Positions 1-5,470 of a stretch of DNA of 7,085 nt are shown here, one piece after another. The notes below the pieces were generated by a model. The model saw only the letters and a list, made by a program, of their open reading frames with translations, had not been told where the DNA came from and did no database searches. Made by a program: the position numbers and the translations under genes. Source of the DNA: Planctomycetaceae bacterium UBA6172. Its GTDB lineage: Bacteria > Planctomycetota > Planctomycetia > Pirellulales > Pirellulaceae. The stretch covers positions 1 through 7,085 of the forward strand of contig DITY01000159.1 in assembly GCA_002422955.1 (NCBI GenBank), written 5' to 3'. Each line of letters starts with the position of its first letter. Positions within the stretch are counted from its first letter, which is position 1.

Positions 1-1080
1 CGAGCCGGACCGCATACGCGGCGTCAGCTCGACAAGCCGAGCGTTCAACTTCGCCAAGCTCTCGCGGCGGGGATAGATTTTGTCTCCGCGAAACGAGTAA
101 CCCAGAAACGCAAAGCTTTCCGTGCGGCTGTCGACAATCTTCGTCTCCGTCGGGTGCAGCATCAGACCCGCTAACTCCACCCACTGGGTAATCATCGCCA
201 GAGCCGCCTGCGCTTCGGCGGCAGTCCGGCATAGGACGACAAAATCGTCCGCATACCGCACCATCTCGAAGCCCTCGTCAGCCATCTGGTGATCCAATGG
301 ATTGAGATACAGATTCGACAACACCGGTGAAAGAACAGCCCCCTGAGGAACACCGGCAATCGGGTTCCACTGACGGAGTTCTTCCAGAATGTCCTGATCG
401 AGAAACAACTTGATCAGCTTCAGCATCCGTGAATCCGAAATGTGTTCCTTGACCAAGTCAAGCAACCGATCTTTCGGAATCGTATCGAAGTAACCTTTCA
501 GGTCCGCATCGACCACGTAAACATAACCCTCCTGTATCTTCTGCTCGACGATGCGAAGGGCATCATGAGCACCGCATCCGTGGCGAAAACCGAAGCTCCG
601 CTCGTGGAATTGGTGATCCAGGATGGGTTCGATCACGTTGACGATCGCACGTTGAACCACGCGATCACGGACCGTCGGAATTCCTAGGGGTCGGGTTTCG
701 TTCGGTCTTCCCGGTTTGGGAATGTGAACTCGCCGGACCGCACTGGGGCGATAAATTTGAGCTTTGATTTGTTCGCCGAGTTGTCTCGCTTCCGAGATCA
801 GGTGCTCCTCGAACTCTTCGCAGCTTTGTCTGTCGACCCCGGCTGCCTTGTCTTTCGCGGTCACCTTGCGGGCGGCCGAGAAAAGATTCAGCTCAGCGTA
901 AACTTTGTCAATCAACGCGTGCCATCTTCCTCCTTTCACTTTGTTTTCTAAAAGTGTCGTCAACATTCGGTCCGTCCAAACGACATGCTGAGCCCACCGG
1001 CGAATGTCCGGTGTCTCGGCGTCCGGGGTAGCCGCAAAGGGCACTCGTAACGGCAAAGATTCTTTCGATTGTCTTTTCAT
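1..1080 (-). CDS. ltrA-like: Group II intron reverse transcriptase/maturase, C-terminus cut by window edge
   Basis: RNA-directed DNA polymerase with maturase function. It copies intron RNA at the insertion site and helps splicing. The frame is open from the ATG at 1080 to the window edge (360 codons). Motifs in order: an N-terminal block with AAGVDRQS near residues 70-80; RPLGIPTVRDRVVQ near 133-146; RSFGFRHGCGAHDAL near 162-176; DADLKGYFD at about 191-199, with the first catalytic Asp; GVPQGAVLSP at about 243-252; catalytic YADD at about 276-279; FLGYSF at about 325-330, leading into the start of maturase domain X. All RT active-site residues are present and no frameshift or stop was found, so the part in view looks functional. 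The 1080 start is the first Met, with a weak GAGAAG about 10 nt upstream. The rest of domain X and any endonuclease domain are outside the window. Confidence 0.95.
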   Translation of the reverse strand, partial: MKRQSKESLPLRVPFAATPDAETPDIRRWAQHVVWTDRMLTTLLENKVKGGRWHALIDKVYAELNLFSAARKVTAKDKAAGVDRQSCEEFEEHLISEARQLGEQIKAQIYRPSAVRRVHIPKPGRPNETRPLGIPTVRDRVVQRAIVNVIEPILDHQFHERSFGFRHGCGAHDALRIVEQKIQEGYVYVVDADLKGYFDTIPKDRLLDLVKEHISDSRMLKLIKLFLDQDILEELRQWNPIAGVPQGAVLSPVLSNLYLNPLDHQMADEGFEMVRYADDFVVLCRTAAEAQAALAMITQWVELAGLMLHPTETKIVDSRTESFAFLGYSFRGDKIYPRRESLAKLNARLVELTPRMRSGS

Positions 1081-1584
1081 GGTTTTGGTCTTCTCGAATC
1101 TACTTTCCTGCCCCCCTTCGCTCGCGGCGGGTTTGGTTCCCGCCGGTCGTCACTACTATGAGGGCTCTGAATCCTCCGCCGGGCGCGTCACAGGTCTGCG
1201 GCACCGCGGAGGTCTCCCTGCTTATCTCGATTGAACTTCTAAACATTCCGTCTCCAACAACACTACTGCCATTTCGCTCACCTCGGTTTAGCACGTTACC
1301 GCGTTCATTCACCGTGCGAGCCGCTTCACCGACCACCGAACGCATTGCCGGTTGACCTCGCGGTCATCATCGGGCCGTGTCGTGAAGTCAGAGGTTCGCG
1401 CGACGCTAGGACGCTCCCCGACAGGCTTGGCCGAAACGAGTTCATTTTGTTACGGACTGCTCATTCGCCTTTGGTTGCTCTCCACCCTTTCTTTTGAAAG
1501 CGCAGTTACCATTGGCTACGGGGCGGTAACGGATTCCCCGATCGGGACTTCCACCCGACAATTCAATCGCCTTCACAGGCGCAC
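1081..1584 (-). ncRNA. Group II intron ribozyme, 5' domains (I to start of IV)
   Basis: Non-coding 5' part of the intron RNA, transcribed on the minus strand from 1584 down to the RT start. The first about 50 nt carry GTGCG and GGTGGAAGTCC, typical of domain I. Farther in, the minus strand reads GCAGGGAGACCTCC (around 1220) and CCTCATAGTAGTGACG (around 1150), phrases of the kind common shortly before group II intron ORFs. A candidate exon-binding site 1 is TAGCG at 1408-1404 (intron nt 177-181), which could pair with the last five exon nt, CGCTA. Short open frames on both strands here have no coding character and are not annotated. Confidence 0.8.
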
Positions 1585-1608
1585 TAGCGGAAGTCGCAGA
1601 GACTTTCG
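1585..1608 (+). repeat. REP-like unit 1, single, broken by the intron
   Basis: One 25-bp unit lacking its first base. The usual leading GTAG reads TAG because the group II intron starts at the neighbouring base. Stem CGGAAGTC, loop GCAGA, stem GACTTTCG: 8 pairs including one G-U. It carries the G-C version of the sixth stem pair, like the right-hand arm of other doublets, so it is the 3' arm of a doublet oriented on the minus strand. Its partner arm is missing. The following spacer (1609-1629, with GGGTTTCCAAAA) resembles the spacer at 1828-1848, but an unrelated inverted-repeat element begins soon after. Confidence 0.85.
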
Positions 1609-1643
1609 TTCCATGGGTTTCCAAAATCCAACGGTGCCCTTTT

Positions 1644-1767
1644 AACCACGAAAAACACGAAGCACACGAAAGGGAATCTTGCAATAACGGAATTCGGGAA
1701 ATAAACCCCAGCGCAATTAGTAATAAAACGCCGTCAACTTTTCGTGTTATTCGTGTGTTTCGTGGTT
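1644..1767. repeat. Inverted-repeat element with ACCACGAA ends (MITE-like)
   Basis: The left arm at 1644-1672 begins AACCACGAAAAACACGAAG. The right arm at 1738-1767 ends TTCGTGTGTTTCGTGGTT. The arms are imperfect inverted copies of about 29 bp built from the reiterated motif CACGAA, around an AT-richer core of about 65 bp with no gene. The shape is that of a small non-autonomous element or an intergenic hairpin. Motifs of the ACCACGAA type are, from memory, common between genes in environmental bacteria including planctomycetes. No target-site duplication could be established. It lies between two REP-like elements, where the second arm of unit 1 would be expected. Confidence 0.7.
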
Positions 1768-1802
1768 GGTTATTAGGAAACCGCTCGTGAACGGTGACAG
1801 AT

Positions 1803-1873
1803 GTAGCGGAAGTCACAGAGACTTTCGGTTCATGCGTTTCCAAACCTACGAAACTCTCTGCGAGTTTCGCTAC
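1803..1873 (-). repeat. REP-like doublet (units 2 and 3)
   Basis: Unit 2 (1803-1827) is in plus orientation with stem CGGAAGTC, loop ACAGA, stem GACTTTCG. Unit 3 (1849-1873) is in minus orientation; read on its own strand it has stem CGAAACTC, loop GCAGA, stem GAGTTTCG, a perfect 8-bp stem. The spacer is 21 nt. The AACTC-type arm is on the right, so this doublet points to the minus strand, opposite to the others. In unit 3 the usual G-U pair has become A-U, a compensated change. The element ends 2 nt before the ATG at 1876, leaving no room for a normal ribosome binding site. Confidence 0.85.
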
Positions 1874-1875
1874 TA

Positions 1876-2499
1876 ATGCCTCAACCTGATTCCTTATTTC
1901 GCAGCGCGACCAAGGTGACGGCCAATTTTCTAGCCGCGTTGATCGTTTGTCCTTGCGTGTTGCTTTGCCGGCTGGAGACGTGGCGTGGGGCGGGATACTT
2001 GCGCGCTTATCATGCTTGCGGCCAAGCGGTCGCCATCTTGCCCGGATTTTTCGGCATGTGCCTGCGGCGTGCTTTTTACTGTGGCGCGGCCAAGGCCTGC
2101 AGTTGGCGCTGTCAGATCGGCTTTGGCGTGATCCTGAGTCACCGCGATGCGACGATCGAGGACGACGTCTATATCGGCAATTATGCGTTGCTCGGTCGCG
2201 TCGTGTTGCGCCAGGGCTGTTTGATCGGCAGTCGGTCGAGCGTCTTGAGCACGGGGCAGCATCATGTTTTGGATAACCAAGGCCGCTGGACGACTCCGGA
2301 CAATCTGCCGCTCCAGTCGACCGAAGTCGGCACGTATGCCTGGATCGGCGAAGGTGCGATCGTGATGGCCGATATCGGCCGGGGGGCGATGGTCGCGGCC
2401 GGCGCCGTCGTCGGTACCAAGGTGCCTGATCACGTCATGGTCGCCGGCAACCCGGCCAGGTTTGTAAAGAAACTCGTGGATGAAAACCCGGACGTTTAG
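1876..2499 (+). CDS. Left-handed beta-helix O-acyltransferase (hexapeptide repeat, WcaF/maltose acetyltransferase-like)
   Basis: Likely transfers an acetyl or other acyl group from a CoA donor to a sugar hydroxyl of a surface or exported glycan. The protein has 207 residues. Residues about 15-33 are hydrophobic (ANFLAALIVCPCVLLC), perhaps a membrane anchor. Hexapeptide-repeat helix turns span about 79-125 (IGFGVI, IEDDVYIGNYALLG) and about 157-190 (IGEGAIVMADIGRGAMVAAG), interrupted by a loop with TGQHH at 126-130; a His in this place is the usual catalytic base. The end VMVAGNPARFVKKL is the standard C-terminus of the family. The start at 1876 is the only ATG that keeps the N-terminal segment, but it lies 2 nt after a palindromic repeat and has no Shine-Dalgarno sequence. 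It is the first of four co-directional glycan genes. The acceptor cannot be told from sequence. Confidence 0.88.
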   Translation: MPQPDSLFRSATKVTANFLAALIVCPCVLLCRLETWRGAGYLRAYHACGQAVAILPGFFGMCLRRAFYCGAAKACSWRCQIGFGVILSHRDATIEDDVYIGNYALLGRVVLRQGCLIGSRSSVLSTGQHHVLDNQGRWTTPDNLPLQSTEVGTYAWIGEGAIVMADIGRGAMVAAGAVVGTKVPDHVMVAGNPARFVKKLVDENPDV

Positions 2500-2506
2500 A
2501 AATCCC

Positions 2507-2574
2507 GTAGCGGAACTCGCTAAGAGTTTCGGCCGCAACGGGAAAACGCCGAAAGTCTCTGCGACTTCCGCTAC
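2507..2574 (+). repeat. REP-like doublet (units 4 and 5)
   Basis: Unit 4 (2507-2531, plus) has stem CGGAACTC, loop GCTAA, stem GAGTTTCG. Unit 5 (2550-2574, minus) has the AAGTC/GACTT stem version with the standard loop. The spacer is 18 nt. The doublet starts 7 nt after the stop codon of the upstream acyltransferase and is the first of three in a row. The loop differs from consensus while all eight stem pairs are kept. Confidence 0.87.
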
Positions 2575-2582
2575 GGCGAATG

Positions 2583-2653
2583 GTAGCGAAGCTCGCAGAG
2601 ATTTTCGCGGGCTGATAATCGCGCGGACCGAAAGTCTCTGCGACTTCCGCTAC
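2583..2653 (+). repeat. REP-like doublet (units 6 and 7)
   Basis: Unit 6 (2583-2607, plus) has stem CGAAGCTC, loop GCAGA, stem GATTTTCG; it is the most diverged copy, with one mismatch and one G-U in the stem. Unit 7 (2629-2653, minus) is the exact AAGTC/GACTT consensus. The spacer is 21 nt. It is the middle doublet of three between the two acyltransferase genes. Confidence 0.85.
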
Positions 2654-2665
2654 AGTTGGAGAAGC

Positions 2666-2754
2666 GTAGCGGAATTCGCAGAGAGTTTCGATTCAAAAAC
2701 ACGTCGTCTCTGAGACTGCGATAACGTTGCGAAAGTCTCGGCGACTTCCGCTAC
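2666..2754 (+). repeat. REP-like doublet with long spacer (units 8 and 9), copy A
   Basis: Unit 8 (2666-2690, plus) has stem CGGAATTC, loop GCAGA, stem GAGTTTCG, where the variable pair is now a U-G wobble. Unit 9 (2730-2754, minus) keeps the AAGTC/GACTT stem with a changed loop. The 39-nt spacer contains the small palindrome GTCTC T GAGAC (2706-2716). The whole element, spacer included, recurs at 5471-5560 with only four substitutions and one 1-nt indel. Unit 9 overlaps the upstream in-frame extension of the next gene, which is why the ATG at 2778 is preferred there. Confidence 0.9.
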
Positions 2755-2777
2755 CCACGACCTGCTTCTCATCCCCC

Positions 2778-3875
2778 ATGCAATACCACCCCTGGCTTGA
2801 TTGGCTGAAAGTGATCGGGATGGCGATCATCGTGTTTGGCCATACCGGTGGCGATTCGTTGATCCCGGGAATCTTCAATCCGATCAATCCCAAGCAATTG
2901 GGGGTGGCGTTGTTTGTCTTTGTCACCGCCTTTACACTGGCCAAGGAGAAGCGGGATGGGGTGCGGGTGATCTTCAATCGCTTCTTTGAGGTTGCGGTGC
3001 TGGGGTTGTTGCTCTGCGTGTTGTTGAGCTTCGTCCAGATGATTCGCATCGGCAGCCCGAATCTGACCAACTACTTGCCCTACTTTTTTGGCATCAACGT
3101 CATTTGGGAGAACGCGTTTCCGGCGAATCCGACCACCTGGTACGTCGGCACCTACCTGCATCTGTTGATCGCCTGGGCCTGCGTGCTGCGCTGGCTACCG
3201 GTCACATGGTGGTCTTTTCTGATCTTGCTGGGTGTCGAGATCCTGGTGCGTGCCAGTTGGATGTCGGTGAACCGTGATTTCAATGCCTATATGATTTTGA
3301 CCAGTTGGATGACGGTCTTTTGGATGGGCACCATACTGGGACGTCGGTTCGAATCCGAGCCGACGTTGCCATTGCCATTGCCATTGTCATTGCCATTGTC
3401 GCCGGCGCTGCGCCGCTGTCTGGCGGTTGTGGGATGCGCCGCGATGATGGCCGGTTGGTTGTGGGTGGTGAAGAGGCTGGGGATCGACAAGAGCAATCCG
3501 TTCGGCCGGATCGTGGTTGGCGGCACCGCGGCAACGGCGATCACGACATCGGCCGCCGTGACGTTGCTCTACTCGGTTTACACCCCTTTGATCATCGGCA
3601 TGGTGTTCGGTTTGCCGGCGGGGCGGTTCATCCGCTTTCTTTCTCAGAACACGCTGCTCGTGTTCTTGGCCCACATGCCGGTCCGCGACTGGGTGACACC
3701 GCTCTATTACCCTTGGATGCCAGGGGGTTGGTGGCGACAACTCGCCAACTTCCTAGTGCTGTTCGTCGGCATCGCGATGGTATCCGAAGCCTTGCGACGA
3801 AGCTTGCGAGCCGCACGCCTGCGAGACTGGTTCGCATCCAAACTGTTCCCCAAAGCCGCCCCAACCCCTACCTAA
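2778..3875 (+). CDS. Acyltransferase 3 family integral membrane protein (sugar O-acyltransferase)
   Basis: Polytopic membrane protein expected to acylate glycan hydroxyls at or across the cytoplasmic membrane. It has 365 residues, normal for the Acyl_transf_3/OafA group. The N-terminus is diagnostic: LDWLKVIGMAIIVFGH at residues 7-22, with an acidic residue before the first helix and the family's conserved His (H22) at its end. About ten hydrophobic segments follow, including AVLGLLLCVLLSFV, LLIAWACVLRWL, LVVGC-like and LLYSVYTPLIIGMVFGL stretches. A Leu-Pro rich linker (LPLPLPLSLPLS) lies at about 197-208. The C-terminus is basic and Pro-rich. The ATG at 2778 fits the family; a TTG at 2727 would add 17 residues coded by a palindromic repeat. 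No Shine-Dalgarno is visible in the pyrimidine-rich 23 nt between repeat and ATG. It probably acts on the same glycan as its neighbours. Confidence 0.9.
   Translation: MQYHPWLDWLKVIGMAIIVFGHTGGDSLIPGIFNPINPKQLGVALFVFVTAFTLAKEKRDGVRVIFNRFFEVAVLGLLLCVLLSFVQMIRIGSPNLTNYLPYFFGINVIWENAFPANPTTWYVGTYLHLLIAWACVLRWLPVTWWSFLILLGVEILVRASWMSVNRDFNAYMILTSWMTVFWMGTILGRRFESEPTLPLPLPLSLPLSPALRRCLAVVGCAAMMAGWLWVVKRLGIDKSNPFGRIVVGGTAATAITTSAAVTLLYSVYTPLIIGMVFGLPAGRFIRFLSQNTLLVFLAHMPVRDWVTPLYYPWMPGGWWRQLANFLVLFVGIAMVSEALRRSLRAARLRDWFASKLFPKAAPTPT
3366..3401 (+). repeat. In-frame hexanucleotide tandem repeat (TTGCCA)n
   Basis: Six consecutive 6-bp units inside the membrane acyltransferase gene: TTGCCA three times, TTGTCA, TTGCCA, TTGTCG. 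They code for Leu-Pro/Leu-Ser pairs in what is probably a loop between membrane helices. The unit is a multiple of three, so copy-number changes would alter linker length without breaking the frame. Confidence 0.85.
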
Positions 3876-3907
3876 CACTTCACGCGGGCTGGAACGAGGA
3901 TCCTAGG

Positions 3908-3932
3908 GTAGCGAGACTCGCCAAGAGTTTCG
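3908..3932 (+). repeat. REP-like unit 10, single
   Basis: A plus-orientation unit with stem CGAGACTC, loop GCCAA, stem GAGTTTCG; all eight pairs form, one as G-U. No inverted partner follows; the next unit (3943) is in the same orientation. It therefore looks like the remaining left arm of a doublet that lost its right arm. It lies 32 nt after the stop of the membrane acyltransferase. Confidence 0.82.
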
Positions 3933-3942
3933 GCGGTTTTAA

Positions 3943-4020
3943 GTAGCGGAACTCGCAGAGAGCTTCGGGAGTGTTGGAGACGTGGCAGCGCGGTCCGAAA
4001 GTCTCTGCGACTTCCGCTAC
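3943..4020 (+). repeat. REP-like doublet (units 11 and 12)
   Basis: Unit 11 (3943-3967, plus) is of the AACTC type with stem CGGAACTC and GAGCTTCG, one mismatch. Unit 12 (3996-4020, minus) is the exact AAGTC/GACTT consensus. The 28-nt spacer contains TGTTGGAGACGTGG, resembling the TTGGAAACG spacer motif of other doublets. It is the first of three doublets before the glycosyltransferase gene. Confidence 0.87.
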
Positions 4021-4041
4021 GTTCTGATCCGAGAACGCCGT

Positions 4042-4113
4042 GTAGCAGAACTCGCAGAGAGTTTCGGCGGTATTGGAAACGCGGGGAACGAAAGTCTCTG
4101 CGACTTCCGCTAC
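4042..4113 (+). repeat. REP-like doublet (units 13 and 14)
   Basis: Unit 13 (4042-4066, plus) has stem CAGAACTC, loop GCAGA, stem GAGTTTCG, with one mismatch near the foot. Unit 14 (4089-4113, minus) is exact AAGTC/GACTT consensus. The 22-nt spacer holds TATTGGAAACGC, close to the spacer of the doublet at 1803-1873 read on the minus strand (TTTGGAAACGC). Confidence 0.87.
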
Positions 4114-4125
4114 GGGTTTCGGCGT

Positions 4126-4192
4126 GTAGCGGAACTCGCAGAGAGTTTCGGGGATTTCCTGACGGAACGAAAGTCTTGGCGACTTCCGCTAC
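4126..4192 (+). repeat. REP-like doublet (units 15 and 16)
   Basis: Unit 15 (4126-4150, plus) is exact AACTC/GAGTT consensus. Unit 16 (4168-4192, minus) is of the AAGTC/GACTT type with loop TTGGC instead of TCTGC. The spacer is 17 nt. The altered loop creates a TTG at 4176, in frame with the following glycosyltransferase, so the longest open frame of that gene starts inside this repeat; it is unlikely to be the true start. Confidence 0.87.
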
Positions 4193-4223
4193 GGCAATCG
4201 CAAGCACGAAGCACGACGACATT

Positions 4224-5375
4224 TTGCAAAACCTCCTTATTTTTTCCGACGATTGGGGACGGCATCCGTCGAGCTGCCAATATCTGACCGGCGAGTGGCT
4301 GCGGTGGTCTGGCAGCGATGCGAACGTGGTTTGGGTGAATACGATCGGCACCCGGCCACCACGATTGGATTGGTTGACGCTGCATCGCGGTTTGGAAAAG
4401 GTCGGCTCTTGGGTTCGTCCCGGCGCTGATCCGGCCGACGGGGCTTTGCCTGAGGGCTTGCGGGTGGTGAACCCTCGGATGTGGCCCTGGGTCGCTTCGC
4501 CCAGGGCTCGGCGAATCAACCGCCGCCTGCTCGCACGGCAGTTGGCGCCGCTGCTGAGTGCCCCTGGTGGCTGGACGGCGGTGACCACGATCCCGATCGC
4601 CGCGGTGGTGCTCGACGCCTTGCCCGTCGACCGCTGGGTGTACTACTGCGTCGATGACTTTTCGGTTTGGCCGGGGCTGGATGGGCAAACGATGCTCGAT
4701 CTCGAACGTGCCGTCGTCGAGCGGGCCGACGAGATTATCTGTGCCAGCGAATCGCTGGCCGAGCGAATCGGCCGGCTTGGGCGGACCAGCAGCGTGATCA
4801 CCCACGGGGTCGACTTTGGCTTTTGGACAACCGATCAGGCTGGAAGACCGGTTGCCGGTGAGCTCGATCAAGCGGCGGAGCCGCGGGCGGTGTTTTGGGG
4901 CGTGGTCGATCGGCGGCTCGACACCGATTGGCTGGTTCGGCTGGCCGCGTCGCCCGACATCGGTTCGATCGTGTTGGTCGGTCCCCAGCAGAACCCCGAC
5001 CCGGCGATCCTGAATCTTCCGAAGGTCGTTGCGACCGGCCCGCTACCGATGGCCGATTTGCCCGCGGTGGCCGCGCTGGCGGATGTGCTGGTGATGCCGT
5101 ATCGCGATGAGGCGGTGACGCGGGCGATGCAACCGCTGAAGTTGAAAGAATATTTGGCCACGGGGCGCCCGGTGGTGGTTCGAGCGTTGCCGGCGACCGA
5201 GCCTTGGCGAGATTGCTGTGACGTCACGACATCGGCGGAGGAGTTTGTCAAGATAGCCGCTGCCCGCGCCAACGCGGCGATCCCCGCTCACCAATCCGCC
5301 GCAAGACAACGTCTGGTCCAAGAATCCTGGCAAGCCAAAGCGGAAACTTTCTGGCCAATCGTCGTCCCACATTAA
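4224..5375 (+). CDS. GT-B fold glycosyltransferase (glycan biosynthesis), start uncertain
   Basis: Likely transfers a sugar from an activated nucleotide donor during cell-surface glycan assembly in the cytoplasm. From the TTG at 4224 it has 383 residues. The N-terminal Rossmann half opens LLIFSDDWGRHPSS (4-17). A further typical element is WVYYCVDDFSVWPG (about 138-151), seen in TuaH-like and related glycosyltransferases. The C-terminal half has AVFWGVV, VLVMPYRDE (about 286-294) and QPLKLKEYLATGRPVVV (about 303-319), the donor-binding region of GT-B enzymes in which K/E residues precede the GRP turn. No ATG lies near the conserved N-terminus. In-frame TTG codons occur at 4224 and, inside the palindromic repeat, at 4176; 4224 is preferred because it places the conserved strand directly after the start. 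No Shine-Dalgarno is visible. Sugar specificity is unknown. Confidence 0.85.
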   Translation: MQNLLIFSDDWGRHPSSCQYLTGEWLRWSGSDANVVWVNTIGTRPPRLDWLTLHRGLEKVGSWVRPGADPADGALPEGLRVVNPRMWPWVASPRARRINRRLLARQLAPLLSAPGGWTAVTTIPIAAVVLDALPVDRWVYYCVDDFSVWPGLDGQTMLDLERAVVERADEIICASESLAERIGRLGRTSSVITHGVDFGFWTTDQAGRPVAGELDQAAEPRAVFWGVVDRRLDTDWLVRLAASPDIGSIVLVGPQQNPDPAILNLPKVVATGPLPMADLPAVAALADVLVMPYRDEAVTRAMQPLKLKEYLATGRPVVVRALPATEPWRDCCDVTTSAEEFVKIAAARANAAIPAHQSAARQRLVQESWQAKAETFWPIVVPH

Positions 5376-5410
5376 ACCAGTCTTCAGTCCCTCGCGCCCC
5401 GCTACCCGCA

Positions 5411-5453
5411 GCCCGGAGGGCGACAAATATCTGCCGGTGGCGTCAGCCACCGG
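5411..5453. repeat. Two adjacent hairpins (other intergenic repeat type)
   Basis: GCCC GGA GGGC (5411-5421) is followed by the perfect 8-bp stem CCGGTGGC, loop GTCA, GCCACCGG (5434-5453). It lies 35 nt after the stop of the GT-B glycosyltransferase and before another REP-like doublet. No T-run follows, so it is not a classic intrinsic terminator. It is distinct from the GTAG family. Hairpins with this pattern are, from memory, frequent between planctomycete genes. Confidence 0.7.
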
Positions 5454-5470
5454 ACTGCGAAATTGAAAAC

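Larger units (their letters stand above)
1..1584 (-). mobile_element. Group II intron, 5' part (3' end outside window)
   Basis: This is a self-splicing retroelement whose RNA is excised and re-inserted with the help of its own reverse transcriptase. Read on the minus strand it starts at 1584 with GTGCG, the group II 5' consensus (GUGYG). A short stem follows (CGCC pairing with GGCG), then the conserved domain I stretch GGTGGAAGTCC. About 500 nt of non-coding ribozyme precede a reverse transcriptase gene in the same direction, which is the usual group II order. The 3' end of the RT, the rest of domain IV and domains V and VI lie left of position 1. The 5' exon directly abutting 1584 is a GTAG-type palindromic unit (1585-1608). 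Class is not assigned; the hairpin-adjacent site recalls class IIC but is not proof. Confidence 0.88.

Noticed and set aside
1100..1843. Several 65-133 codon frames on both strands in the region upstream of the reverse transcriptase
   Set aside because: They overlap the group II intron ribozyme and the inverted-repeat elements and have no recognisable domain.
1930..2538. A 202-codon minus-strand frame across the hexapeptide acyltransferase
   Set aside because: It is antisense to a gene with clear hexapeptide motifs and has no recognisable domain; it follows from GC-rich codon structure.
2480..2713. A 77-codon plus-strand frame, and similar frames around 3982-4287 and 3872-4588, with recurring peptides such as ESLCDFRY and AELAESFG
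   Set aside because: The recurring peptides are translations of the REP-like units in different frames. The frames exist because the repeats happen to lack stops, not because they are genes. They may be misannotated as hypothetical proteins elsewhere.
2727..2777. TTG at 2727 as start of the membrane acyltransferase
   Set aside because: The extra 17 residues are coded largely by REP-like unit 9, and the ATG at 2778 places the family's N-terminal motif correctly.
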